Source: Xenorhabdus yunnanensis (GTDB lineage: Bacteria; Pseudomonadota; Gammaproteobacteria; Enterobacterales; Enterobacteriaceae). Taken from it: a stretch of 58,972 nucleotides of DNA. The number at the start of each line of letters is the position of its first letter. Position 1 is the stretch's first letter. The notes beneath the pieces were generated by a model. That model was not told the origin of the DNA. It saw only the letters and a program-made list of their open reading frames with translations, and did not search any database. This document shows, in pieces, positions 47,647-57,023 of the stretch. The DNA lies in NCBI RefSeq assembly GCF_028598805.1, contig NZ_JAQRFI010000030.1, positions 1-58,972 on the forward strand, written 5' to 3'. Both the position numbers and the translations under genes were made by a program.

Positions 47647-49344
47647 ATGCGATTCACCATTGTTAAAAATATCGGTACAAATCAGCCACAACAATTGAGC
47701 TACGATTTCATACCACCCGGTGGCACAATTGGTCGCAGCCCGGATAATAACTGGGTTTTGCCCGATGAAGCGCAGGCCATAGCCCGTTTACAAGCTGTTG
47801 TATCTATTTCCACCGATGGAGAATGCCGTATTACCAATCGAGGATCAGCCTCTGAGATTTTGTTAAATACAATACCTATGGCTCCTGAGCGCCAGATTGA
47901 AATACGTAATGGTGATGTGCTCAATATTGGTGATTACCAAATTCAAATTATTAATACCCACCAAAGTGCAAGTACACCACCGTTAGCAGAAACTCGCACT
48001 CTGGATGCTAATATTTTTGGTACGATACGGGCATCTTCCGGAAAACCTGAAAATATCCCCAGTATGGTTTGGGATGGCTTGGAGAGTACCTTTGCCACAG
48101 CAGCTTCCACCAAATCTAATGCAAACTCATCTACGAACCCCCAACATTCCTTTCAGGAATTAAATGACAATAATCCGCTAACAAAACATCAACAAAATCA
48201 AGAGCGCAATCCAATAGACCCTCTTAAGCAAATGGAGACAACGATCGGGCTGGATTCTCTGCAACTTCGAGCCACAGATCCAATGACAATGTTTAATGCG
48301 GATGCTGAATCCCAGCAAGAAAACATTCTCACTGACACGACTCCCAGTACTTTATTGCAGCAAAGTGATCAATATAGCAGTAATAAATACAGTAATAATA
48401 AATGTAGTAGTAATAAATATAGTAGTCAGAATGATAAGCAGGAAGTTGACCCTCTGGTACTATTTTCCGATCAGCATATACATGGTATTAAAAATGATGA
48501 TCCCCTCAATTTGATACTAAATAATGCTGAACCACTTACCACTGAAAAAACAACAGAGAAAATAACAGAAAACTTAACGCAAAATATCACAGATAAAGTG
48601 GAGGAAAATATTTTCTCTCCCAGCTCATCAAATCCAAATTCTACCCATAATAATAATGGCAAGCGTACCTATGAGCGCCTTGATATCGACCCAATGACAT
48701 ATTCTTCCAATCACCGCCAAACAGATGACGTTAAATTAGAAGGAAAACTATTGGCAGCCTTGTTGGACGGCATGGGACTCAATCATATCCAAAGTCCACA
48801 ATTTGATGAACATGCGATGTATAAATTAGGGAAGCTGCTCAGTCAATTATTCCAGGGCATTATAGCGCTAAACGCTTCACGCTCACTGTTGAAACATCTG
48901 TCTGATATGGATAGGACTCAGGTTCTGGCAGATGCTAACAATCCATTTAAACTTCTTCCTTCCGGCCAAGCGGTACTGGTTCAAATGTTTGGTGATCATA
49001 TGCCGGGATTTATGTCATCAGAACAAGCAACACGAGATATTTTAGTCGAGTTACAAGCACATCAATTGGGTATGATTGCAGGGTTACGTACTATTAAGAC
49101 AGATATTTTACAATCATTCGATCCCTCAGTGATTGAGCAAAAAGCACGAGAAGAAGGTAACCTTCCCAACTCGTTATTATCATCAAATTATAAAGCCTCT
49201 ATATGGGAGTATTTCACCAAAAATCATCAAAAAATCACTATGGAAACTGAACATGATTATGCCATGTTTGGTAAACATTTTCGGCAAGCCTATAAATCAG
49301 AAATGATTCGATATAAAGATTCTCAAGATAAAATAAAAAAATAG
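47647..49344 (+). CDS. tagH: FHA-domain T6SS regulator TagH
   Basis: 565 residues. The N-terminal FHA domain covers about 1-100 (GGTIGRSPDNNWVLPDE, INNGDVLNIGDYQI-type core) and binds phosphothreonine. A long, low-complexity linker (about 110-340, rich in Asn, Ser, Gln and Thr) contains a YSSNK-type repeat and TEK/TEN repeats. The C-terminal type VI FHA domain spans about 345-560 (LLAALLDGMGL, GKLLSQLFQGIIALNASRSLLK, MFGKHFRQAYKSEM). TagH acts in post-translational control or assembly of the T6SS. No Ser/Thr kinase (PpkA) or phosphatase gene is in the window, so its control partner is missing here. Confidence 0.9.
   Translation: MRFTIVKNIGTNQPQQLSYDFIPPGGTIGRSPDNNWVLPDEAQAIARLQAVVSISTDGECRITNRGSASEILLNTIPMAPERQIEIRNGDVLNIGDYQIQIINTHQSASTPPLAETRTLDANIFGTIRASSGKPENIPSMVWDGLESTFATAASTKSNANSSTNPQHSFQELNDNNPLTKHQQNQERNPIDPLKQMETTIGLDSLQLRATDPMTMFNADAESQQENILTDTTPSTLLQQSDQYSSNKYSNNKCSSNKYSSQNDKQEVDPLVLFSDQHIHGIKNDDPLNLILNNAEPLTTEKTTEKITENLTQNITDKVEENIFSPSSSNPNSTHNNNGKRTYERLDIDPMTYSSNHRQTDDVKLEGKLLAALLDGMGLNHIQSPQFDEHAMYKLGKLLSQLFQGIIALNASRSLLKHLSDMDRTQVLADANNPFKLLPSGQAVLVQMFGDHMPGFMSSEQATRDILVELQAHQLGMIAGLRTIKTDILQSFDPSVIEQKAREEGNLPNSLLSSNYKASIWEYFTKNHQKITMETEHDYAMFGKHFRQAYKSEMIRYKDSQDKIKK
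48373..48417. repeat. Tandem repeat, 3 x 15 bp (plus part of a fourth) in tagH
   Basis: Degenerate units coding for YSSNK, YSNNK and CSSNK, then YSSQ, in the disordered linker of TagH. In frame. Confidence 0.85.
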
Positions 49345-49420
49345 AAAACTTTTATCTGCTATTTCTCGTCATCTCAATTGAGATTCTTCATAACAATAAT
49401 ATTTATTTAATAGATACCTA

Positions 49421-49975
49421 ATGAAAGATAATATAACCATGTTACATGGCGGTTATCATTCTCGAAAACCTCCTGCACGCATAACTGCCAGAGATAGAAT
49501 GCAGTCTTCTTTACTTGACAGGCTTACAGATAACGAACCTGATAAGGAAAAAGAAGCCGCCAGCAACTATTTGTTATCACACAGAACCTTTCGACAAAAT
49601 GTACTACGGGATTTGCAATGGTTGCTCAACAGCATCAATAATGAATCTAATCAAGAGCTTTCTTCTTTTGCTGAAATACAACATTCTACTTATAACTTCG
49701 GCATAGCACCATTGGCTGGTAAAAATATGTCTGATATCGAATGGAATGATATTAAAAATAAAATCATTAAAGCCATTCATATTTTTGAACCACGTATTAT
49801 TCCCAATGAGCTTCAAGTGAATTGTATCTCTAATATAAATTCACTGTCTCTATACAACATATTATCAATAGAAATAAAAGGGGTTTTATGGTGCATCCCC
49901 TGGCCAATAGAATTCCTGTTTCGCAGCGACATTGATCTCGAGCACTGTTATTTCACTATGGAAGAAGCCAGCTAA
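49421..49975 (+). CDS. tssE: T6SS baseplate protein TssE (gp25-like)
   Basis: 184 residues with the gp25-like domain: QSSLLDRLTDNEPDKEKEA at the start of the conserved part, then RQNVLRDLQWLLNS, NFGIAPLAG and IKAIHIFEPRIIPNELQV. It forms the baseplate wedge with TssF and TssG and starts sheath polymerization. About 26 residues precede the conserved part; ATG 49439 is an equally possible start, as neither has a good Shine-Dalgarno. Confidence 0.9.
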   Translation: MKDNITMLHGGYHSRKPPARITARDRMQSSLLDRLTDNEPDKEKEAASNYLLSHRTFRQNVLRDLQWLLNSINNESNQELSSFAEIQHSTYNFGIAPLAGKNMSDIEWNDIKNKIIKAIHIFEPRIIPNELQVNCISNINSLSLYNILSIEIKGVLWCIPWPIEFLFRSDIDLEHCYFTMEEAS

Positions 49976-50050
49976 AACTAGATTGGAAAAATATTCGGGA
50001 AAAAGCACTTTGTAAAAAAACATGCTGCAAAAAAATGACGAGGGAAAACC

Positions 50051-51925
50051 ATGGATAGCAAACTGCTGGAATACTATAATCGCGAGCTGGTGTACTTACG
50101 CGAAATGGGCAAAGAATTTGCTGAACGCTACCCCAAAATTGCCAACCGTTTGGGAATGCACGGTATTGAAGTTACCGATCCCTATGTTGAACGCCTGATA
50201 GAAGGTTTCGCTTTCCTCACTTCCCGCATTCAGTTAAAGATGGATGCCGAATTTCAACACTTTTCCCAGCACTTACTGGAAATGCTATATCCCAACTATC
50301 TGGCTCCCACTCCCTCAATGGCAATCACTGAACTTCAACCCGACATGAGCAAAGGAGATATCAGCCATGGTTTTCTAGTGCCACGCGGTACTATTATGCT
50401 CAGCCAATCACTGAAAAAAGATGGAATTACTTTTCAATATTCCACTACTCAAGATGTGGTTTTACAACCTCTGAAGCTGCAAAAAGTTGAGCTTGGCAAG
50501 ATCCCTGCCAATATCCCTCTTGTGGGATTAAACCTCAACCAATATGGTGCTGTCAGTGCATTGCGGATCCGCCTTACCTGCAAAGGAAAATTTTTTCTCC
50601 ACGATTTGGATCTAAATAAACTGACATTTTTTCTATCAGGGCCAGATATTCAGTCTCAGAAATTGATGGAGCTGATTATGGAACATTCCGTTGGCATGGT
50701 ATGCCAAACTCTGGATGAAACTCCGCAATATCTGACATTGCCTGATATTTCTCCACATCATGAAGGATTTGATGATGAGCAGGCCATTTTGCCTAATGAT
50801 CCCCGTAATTTCAGTGGCTATCGTCAAGTTCAAGAGTATTTTGCCTTTCCGGCACGTTTCCGGTTCTTCAGTATTCGTGGTATGCAACCTTTGATTCAGG
50901 AGACCAAGAAAACCAATGAATTCGAGCTAATCATACTGCTGGATAAAACCGATAGGGGCCTGGAAAGTCTGATCGATACTTCCTATCTGGCATTGAACTG
51001 TACTCCCGTGATTAATTTATTCCCCAAAATGACCGAGCGGGTTATCGTAGATGAAAGTAGCAATGAATATCATCTGGTCGTGGATAATATCCGCCCACTG
51101 GATTACGAAATTTTTTCCGTGCAACGCTTGCACGGTGTGGATGCACAGCAAAAGCAAGAACGCATATTTCGCCCTTTTTGGTCAACTAACAGCGATGATA
51201 CGGGTAATTACGGTGCTTATTTCTCACTACGTCGGACCCCCCGCATATTGTCTGAACATGCCCATCATTATGGAACCCGCACCAGCTATATTGGCACAGA
51301 GACGTTCATTTCAATTGTTGATGAACAACACTCTCCATGGTCTAACACATTGAAGTATCTGAATGCTGACGTTATGTGTACTAACCGAGATTTACCCGCC
51401 ATGTTGCGGCAGCAGGATATCAATAGCTTTGCTATGCTGGACTCCATCCCCATCAGTAAAATTGAATTTCTTAAAAGACCGACGATTCCCCGCCCTGCTC
51501 TGGCAGAGGGGGCAATATCATGGAAATTAATCAGTCAACTGCAAATGAATTACACACACTTTATGGATAAAGATAAAAAAGAAGGAACTCAGGCAATACG
51601 ACAATTATTAAGTCTCTATGCCGATCTTGCTGAACCAGCGGTAATGCGCCAAATCAATGGAATACGTCACTGCTCATTAAAAGAAATCTACCGTAGAGCA
51701 CCTGAACCAGGCCCTATCGTCTTTGCCCGTGGTATCAGCATCAGACTAGAAGTCGATGAACAAGAGTTTGTCGGTGCCAGCCCGTGGATTCTGGGCAGTG
51801 TGCTGGAAAAATTATTCTCACGCCTTGTCACCATAAATTCCTTTACTGAAATGACCCTACATAGCCAGCAACGCGGGCAGATCGGTTTCTGGCCTGCCCG
51901 CATGGGCAACAAAAAACTGATATAA
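50051..51925 (+). CDS. tssF: T6SS baseplate protein TssF
   Basis: 624 residues, usual length for TssF (VasA/ImpG). The N-terminus MDSKLLEYYNRELVYLREMGKEFAERYP and the following HFSQHLLEMLYPNYLAPTPSM are diagnostic, as is the C-terminal FTEMTLHSQQRGQIGFWPARMG. A GAGGG ribosome-binding site precedes the ATG. It is separated from tssG by an ERIC element. Confidence 0.96.
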   Translation: MDSKLLEYYNRELVYLREMGKEFAERYPKIANRLGMHGIEVTDPYVERLIEGFAFLTSRIQLKMDAEFQHFSQHLLEMLYPNYLAPTPSMAITELQPDMSKGDISHGFLVPRGTIMLSQSLKKDGITFQYSTTQDVVLQPLKLQKVELGKIPANIPLVGLNLNQYGAVSALRIRLTCKGKFFLHDLDLNKLTFFLSGPDIQSQKLMELIMEHSVGMVCQTLDETPQYLTLPDISPHHEGFDDEQAILPNDPRNFSGYRQVQEYFAFPARFRFFSIRGMQPLIQETKKTNEFELIILLDKTDRGLESLIDTSYLALNCTPVINLFPKMTERVIVDESSNEYHLVVDNIRPLDYEIFSVQRLHGVDAQQKQERIFRPFWSTNSDDTGNYGAYFSLRRTPRILSEHAHHYGTRTSYIGTETFISIVDEQHSPWSNTLKYLNADVMCTNRDLPAMLRQQDINSFAMLDSIPISKIEFLKRPTIPRPALAEGAISWKLISQLQMNYTHFMDKDKKEGTQAIRQLLSLYADLAEPAVMRQINGIRHCSLKEIYRRAPEPGPIVFARGISIRLEVDEQEFVGASPWILGSVLEKLFSRLVTINSFTEMTLHSQQRGQIGFWPARMGNKKLI

Positions 51926-51944
51926 GAACTGGTATAAGTTGGTA

Positions 51945-52071
51945 TATACCCAATGGATTTCAAGATGCGTCGCAGCGGCAAGGGAGCGAATCCCCGGGAG
52001 CATAGATAACTATGTGACCGGGGTGAGTGAACGCAGCCAACAAAGAGGCAACTTGAAATACGAAGGGTATA
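51945..52071. repeat. ERIC element (127 bp) between tssF and tssG
   Basis: Exactly 127 bp, starting TATACCC and ending GGGTATA, with imperfect terminal inverted repeats of about 20 bp (ends …ATTTCAAG / CTTGAAAT…). The interior carries the ERIC hallmarks GAATCCCCGGGAGC, GTGACCGGGGTGAG and CGCAGCCAACAAAGAGGCAA. It lies wholly in the spacer, 19 bp after the tssF stop and 27 bp before the tssG start. As RNA it folds into a long hairpin within the T6SS message. Confidence 0.93.
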
Positions 52072-52098
52072 AAAAATATAAGTTGGGGTAAAAGCCAT

Positions 52099-53184
52099 AT
52101 GAATATAAAGACAAATGTCATTTCCATTCATCGTGTATGCCGCTTGCCTGAAAATTTCTGGAAACAACTCACTCAAACACCTTGGCAGTTTGATCTATTT
52201 CAGATCTTACGACGCATTGATGCCCAGTCGGGAGAGTTTTATCGGTTAGGGACTGCCCCACTACCACGATATGAGCCTTTGCGCTTGGGACAAAAAGCTT
52301 CAATGGAATTCGCCCCCAGCACAATTTCAAAAGTCCGTAAGCTGGAAAATTCAAAGTTGTATGAAATGCTTATTTACAGCTTCGGATTATTTGGCCCTAA
52401 TGGCCCATTACCTTTGCATCTGACTGAATATGCTTATTCACGGGAATATAATTATAAAGATCCAACGTTGGGAGCCTTTGCCAATTTATTTCACCATCGG
52501 CTGATAACCTTGTTCTATCGTGCCTGGGCCAATGCACAACCTACCTCATCATTAGATCGACCAGACAATCAGCAGTTTTGTCATTATATGGATTGCCTGA
52601 TAGGAACAGGGCTACCAGCCCAACAGAGTTTCAATTCGATTAATAACGATGCCACTAACACCGATAGTATTATCAGCAACCATACCCGTTATGCGTTGGC
52701 TGGTCATCTTTCCCGTCAAAGACACAGTGCAGAAGGGTTGAGAAAAATACTATTCTTTTATTTCAAGATACCCGTAAGAATTGTCCAAAATATTCCACAA
52801 TGGTTGAAAACCGAAACAAAGGATCAGGCTCGATTGGCGGCAGGACGCCATATTCCTAATTTAGGTAAATCTGCAATTTTGGGAATTGCTGTATATGATA
52901 TTCAACATAAATTCCGTATTGAATTGGGACCATTAACTCGAACAGAGTATGATAATTTTTTGCCTGGACAGCCGAAATCTCAACAAGTATGTGATTGGGT
53001 TTATCAATATTTGGGTATTGAGTACGCATGGGATATTAAATTAATTCTTGATAGATCAGATATAACAGAAATGCATCTGTCAAAAACAACCATGAAATTA
53101 GGCCTCAATAGTTGGTTGGGAAAAGTTAAAAAAACAACCCATTATGACGATTTAATCTATAACCCTGCCTCATTGAAAAGCTAA
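52099..53184 (+). CDS. tssG: T6SS baseplate protein TssG
   Basis: 361 residues. Conserved parts are PWQFDLFQILRRIDAQSGEFYRLG, LFGPNGPLPLHLTEYA, FHHRLITLFYRAWANAQP and the C-terminal LGLNSWLG. It pairs with TssF in the baseplate wedge. The start lies 27 bp downstream of the ERIC element, so its ribosome-binding region lies next to ERIC-derived structure. 47 bp separate it from the tssH start. Confidence 0.94.
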   Translation: MNIKTNVISIHRVCRLPENFWKQLTQTPWQFDLFQILRRIDAQSGEFYRLGTAPLPRYEPLRLGQKASMEFAPSTISKVRKLENSKLYEMLIYSFGLFGPNGPLPLHLTEYAYSREYNYKDPTLGAFANLFHHRLITLFYRAWANAQPTSSLDRPDNQQFCHYMDCLIGTGLPAQQSFNSINNDATNTDSIISNHTRYALAGHLSRQRHSAEGLRKILFFYFKIPVRIVQNIPQWLKTETKDQARLAAGRHIPNLGKSAILGIAVYDIQHKFRIELGPLTRTEYDNFLPGQPKSQQVCDWVYQYLGIEYAWDIKLILDRSDITEMHLSKTTMKLGLNSWLGKVKKTTHYDDLIYNPASLKS

Positions 53185-53231
53185 TTTGAAATAATTCTCT
53201 CATTATTCACAACATATTGCGGATTATACTT

Positions 53232-55850
53232 ATGTCAGAAATCAGTCGTTCAGTGCTCTTCGGTAAGCTCAATCGTATATTATTCATTTCACTGGAAAAC
53301 GCCACAACCTTCTGCAAGCTGCGCAGTAACCCTTATGTCGAGTTAGTACATTGGTTCCATCAGCTCATGCAGCAACAAAACTGTGATTTACAATCGATTA
53401 TCCGCTACTTTGCATTAGATGAGGCCAAACTGACAAAAGACATTATTGCAGCTTTGGATCGCCTGCCGCGTGGAGCCAGCGCGATTTCTGATCTCTCCGA
53501 ACATATTGACAGTGCTGTAGAACGTGCTTGGGTATATGGTTCATTAAAATTTGGCGTTAATAAGATCCGTAGTGCGCATTGGCTGATTGGTATGTTAAAA
53601 ACCTTCAATCTACGCAATACCCTGAAAGCTATTTCACCACAGTTTGAGCAAATAAGTGTAGATACGCTGGTAGATAATTTCAACGCTATCTGCGGCAGTA
53701 GTGATGAAGCCCAAGATAGCGAGCCATCACCCAACAGTTCCCAATCCACACAACCACAAGCTACTGAGAATACCTTGCGACAATATGGGCAAGATTTAAC
53801 AGATCGGGCCCGCAATGGGGATATTGACCCCGTATCAGGACGTGATGAAGAGATCCGCCAGATTATTGATATCCTGATGCGCCGCCGCCAAAATAATCCC
53901 TTACTGACAGGTGAAGCAGGAGTGGGAAAAACCGCCGTCATTGAAGGGCTGGCTTTACGGATCGCAGCCAATGAAGTCCCTCCTCCTCTGCAAAACGTTC
54001 AACTCTGGCTATTGGACATTGGTATGTTACAAGCGGGAGCTGGTGTCAGAGGGGAGTTCGAATCCCGCTTACGCAAAGTGATTGATGAAGTACAATCCAG
54101 CCCTATTCCCATTATTCTGTTTATTGATGAAATCCATACGCTAATAGGTGCAGGCGGACAACAGGGAACCGGTGATGCGGCCAATTTACTTAAACCCGCA
54201 TTAGCACGAGGTCAGTTACGAACGCTTGGAGCTACTACTTGGTCAGAATACAAGAAATATATTGAAAAAGATCCTGCCCTCACCCGCCGTTTTCAAGTTG
54301 TCCAAGTTCATGAGCCAGATGAAAATAAAGCACTTCTGATGCTACGTAGTCTAGTGGGAGCGCTGGAAAAACATCACCGTATCCTCTTACTGGATGAAGC
54401 CGTTGAAGCCGCTGTACGCCTCTCCCATCGCTATATTCCAGCCCGTCAATTACCAGATAAAGCCGTGGCTCTGCTGGATACAGCTTGTGCCAGAGTAGCT
54501 ATTAGCCAACACGCCGAACCGCCCCAATTGGAAAATTGCCGACATCAAATTAATGCTTTGAAGATTGAATCAGAAATTGTCGTACGAGAATCAAAAGTGG
54601 GTGTCGACAATCAGCAACGATCAAAAATCATCCTTGACGAGCTATCCATTTTGGAAGAACAAAATATTCAGTTGGAACATCGCTGGCAACAAGAACTCAC
54701 TCTGGTTGATAAAATCATTCATCTGCAAACCCAAATTCATGAACAGCAGGATGATGATATCAATGTGCTTTATACTGAGCTGCCGGCATTACAGCAACAA
54801 TTGAAAATGTTGCAAAAAGAAACCCCTCTTATCTTTGCTTCAGTAGACAGCAATGTTGTTTCCTCCGTTGTATCAGACTGGACAGGAATTCCTCTTAGCC
54901 GCATGGTAAAAGATGAAATTGATGCTGTTCTACATTTGGCTGATACGCTTAACCAACGAGTCATCGGACAGTACCATGCTTTAGAATTAATAGCGAAACG
55001 GGTACGCACTTCACGCGCTAAATTGGATGATCCCAATAAACCTGTTGGTGTGTTCATGCTATGCGGGCCTTCTGGTGTCGGTAAAACCGAAACAGCGCTG
55101 GCATTGGCGGAAACTCTGTATGGCGGGGAACAGAACTTAATCACCATCAATATGAGTGAATTTCAGGAAGCGCATACAGTATCCACATTAAAAGGCGCGC
55201 CTCCGGGATATGTGGGCTATGGTGAAGGTGGAGTATTGACCGAAGCCGTACGACGACGTCCCTACAGTGTAGTATTACTGGATGAAATTGAAAAAGCCCA
55301 TCCTGATGTTCATGAGATTTTCTTTCAAGTCTTTGACAAGGGGTGGATGGAAGATGGTGAAGGCCGCCACATTGATTTCCGCAACACCATTATTATCCTG
55401 ACATCCAACGTAGGTGCCGACTTGGTCTGTTCATTATGCACACAACAAGATCTCATGCCTGATCCGGAAAAACTCAGTACGGCACTGAGAAAACCATTAT
55501 TAAAGGTATTTCCTGCTGCCTTACTGGGGCGTTTACTGGTTATTCCTTACTATCCATTAAGTGATGAGGTAATGAAAAATATCGTTCATCTTCAATTGGA
55601 TAGAATTAAAAAACGTTTATTGGAAAATCATGGCATTACAGCTACATTCGATGATGCCACGGTTGAGTATATCGTCAGTCGATGCACAGAAATCGAATCG
55701 GGTGGCCGTATGGTGGATGCTATCTTGACCAATACTCTGCTACCACAAATTAGTCAACATCTGCTTTCCGCCAGCGCCAATGATCAAAAATATCATCAGT
55801 TGGTCGTATCCCTGAAACAAGGTGGGTTCCAATTCAAATTTACAAATTAG
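53232..55850 (+). CDS. tssH: T6SS sheath-recycling AAA+ ATPase TssH (ClpV)
   Basis: Hexameric ATPase that disassembles contracted sheath. 872 residues from ATG 53232; the frame is open from TTG 53217, but the ATG gives the usual MSEISRSVLFGKLN start. Order: N-terminal Clp domain (about 10-160), first AAA+ (Walker A GEAGVGKT at 227-234; IILFIDEIHTLIGAGG), coiled-coil middle domain (about 400-540), second AAA+ (Walker A GPSGVGKT at 612-619; VVLLDEIEKAHPDVHEIF), C-terminal Clp D2-small domain. Last core T6SS gene; the YopJ-like gene follows after 81 bp. Confidence 0.96.
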   Translation: MSEISRSVLFGKLNRILFISLENATTFCKLRSNPYVELVHWFHQLMQQQNCDLQSIIRYFALDEAKLTKDIIAALDRLPRGASAISDLSEHIDSAVERAWVYGSLKFGVNKIRSAHWLIGMLKTFNLRNTLKAISPQFEQISVDTLVDNFNAICGSSDEAQDSEPSPNSSQSTQPQATENTLRQYGQDLTDRARNGDIDPVSGRDEEIRQIIDILMRRRQNNPLLTGEAGVGKTAVIEGLALRIAANEVPPPLQNVQLWLLDIGMLQAGAGVRGEFESRLRKVIDEVQSSPIPIILFIDEIHTLIGAGGQQGTGDAANLLKPALARGQLRTLGATTWSEYKKYIEKDPALTRRFQVVQVHEPDENKALLMLRSLVGALEKHHRILLLDEAVEAAVRLSHRYIPARQLPDKAVALLDTACARVAISQHAEPPQLENCRHQINALKIESEIVVRESKVGVDNQQRSKIILDELSILEEQNIQLEHRWQQELTLVDKIIHLQTQIHEQQDDDINVLYTELPALQQQLKMLQKETPLIFASVDSNVVSSVVSDWTGIPLSRMVKDEIDAVLHLADTLNQRVIGQYHALELIAKRVRTSRAKLDDPNKPVGVFMLCGPSGVGKTETALALAETLYGGEQNLITINMSEFQEAHTVSTLKGAPPGYVGYGEGGVLTEAVRRRPYSVVLLDEIEKAHPDVHEIFFQVFDKGWMEDGEGRHIDFRNTIIILTSNVGADLVCSLCTQQDLMPDPEKLSTALRKPLLKVFPAALLGRLLVIPYYPLSDEVMKNIVHLQLDRIKKRLLENHGITATFDDATVEYIVSRCTEIESGGRMVDAILTNTLLPQISQHLLSASANDQKYHQLVVSLKQGGFQFKFTN

Positions 55851-55931
55851 ATTTGTATTCAGAATGATCGTGGTATTTTTCATAAATCCACTATTGAAGA
55901 GCAAATAGATTTCCTATAGAGAATAAATATT

Positions 55932-56894
55932 ATGTATACAGAAAAACAACTTTACGCCAACATGGATGAAGTTTTTTTTAGAAATTCCGGAGACATTATC
56001 GCGCAATTAAAGGCATATAAAAACTTAATTAAATACAATATAGAAAACAAGAAACAAATAGAAGCCAATTATGCTGTAGGAGCAGATCTCAGTCTATTAC
56101 CAAAAATAGTAGAATTAGAAAACCAAAAAAACTCTCGCTTAAATCTTTACATTGCTAAAAGCCCCAATGAATTAATACAGAAAATAATAGAATTAAGAAA
56201 TAAGAATGAAACTTCTGCCAGATTTATTGTTGGCACAGGCAATAACGATCTGACGCACTTTATTGCCTTAGATTATAGAAAGTTAGAAGGAAATCCGTCT
56301 TTAATAGGTATTGAATCTGCTACAATAATAAGCTCTGATGAAAGAGGTAATGTACCAAGTATGTTAATAAATGACATAAAGCTTTTATTGAAAACCAACA
56401 ACCTTAACATTCCTCTTATAGTTATTTCATCTGATGTTCAAAAAAGCATGGGGGAATGCATTATTTTCAGCATTTTCTTTTGCAAAAAAATGTTTAAGCA
56501 TTCAATATACTTAAACAATCTACGTAAAAGTGAAAAATTCATGAGAAATGATTTCATTCAAGATGGATTTACTCCAACTGCATCATCAAATATATTTTTT
56601 CCACCAGAATTCATGAAACATACACAATCTAAAAGTAGATTAAATGATTATTTATCAAGATTGGAAAAATTTAAATACTTGGATATGAATACACTTAAAG
56701 TAAATAATAAGGGTGATAAATTAATGGAATATTTCAATAGGCATAAAATCGTCGGAGAAGTCAGAAGTCAAAATCCAGAGAACAAATGTCAACAAAAAAA
56801 TTATAGCAACTCGATAGAAATAAAAAGACAAAAGATAATCAATTCAGTTTTAGATGCCTATAATACAAGAGAAGATTTTTTTGATAAAAAATAA
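55932..56894 (+). CDS. YopJ/AvrA-family serine/threonine acetyltransferase effector
   Basis: 320 residues aligning by eye with YopJ, AvrA and VopA (clan CE, C55-type fold). These enzymes acetylate Ser/Thr/Lys of host kinases such as MAPK kinases, using acetyl-CoA and host inositol hexakisphosphate as cofactor. The triad is His109 (THFIALD), Glu128 (GIESA) and Cys176 (SMGECIIFS); YopJ has His109, Glu128 and Cys172. The C-terminal hallmarks PPEFMKHTQSKSRLNDYL and VNNKGDKLMEYFNRHK are also present. No signal peptide or membrane segment. The family is known mainly from type III effectors; here it follows tssH by 81 bp on the same strand, with no T3SS gene in view. It has no PAAR, VgrG, Hcp or MIX marker that I can recognise. 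It is clearly more AT-rich than tssH, suggesting separate acquisition. Family assignment is good; T6SS delivery is inference. Confidence 0.85.
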   Translation: MYTEKQLYANMDEVFFRNSGDIIAQLKAYKNLIKYNIENKKQIEANYAVGADLSLLPKIVELENQKNSRLNLYIAKSPNELIQKIIELRNKNETSARFIVGTGNNDLTHFIALDYRKLEGNPSLIGIESATIISSDERGNVPSMLINDIKLLLKTNNLNIPLIVISSDVQKSMGECIIFSIFFCKKMFKHSIYLNNLRKSEKFMRNDFIQDGFTPTASSNIFFPPEFMKHTQSKSRLNDYLSRLEKFKYLDMNTLKVNNKGDKLMEYFNRHKIVGEVRSQNPENKCQQKNYSNSIEIKRQKIINSVLDAYNTREDFFDKK

Positions 56895-56956
56895 ATGATT
56901 TCTGACCCCGCTATATGCTACCTTTTTATTGCAATTCTCGCCTAATTGAGTCGTAT

Positions 56957-56997
56957 GCATTGGCTGTGAGCAAAAATTTGATGCATGCAGCCAATGC
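56957..56997. terminator. Bidirectional hairpin between the YopJ-like gene and tyrR
   Basis: A perfect 10-bp stem (GCATTGGCTG / CAGCCAATGC) with a 21-nt loop, extendable by GTAT/ATAC with a bulge. It lies between two convergent genes and could end both. Confidence 0.6.
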
Positions 56998-57023
56998 TAT
57001 ACGCTTAATGATGAATTTGCTGC

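Noticed and set aside
25284-48432. CRISPR array from the short repeats
   Set aside because: Repeats are directly adjacent without spacers, have different sequences at each site, and there are no cas genes.
29796-55850. An extracellular contractile injection system (PVC/Afp type) instead of a T6SS
   Set aside because: The TssJLM membrane complex, TssK, TssA, ClpV and TssB/C sheath pair are present; PVC-type baseplate and tail-fibre genes are absent.
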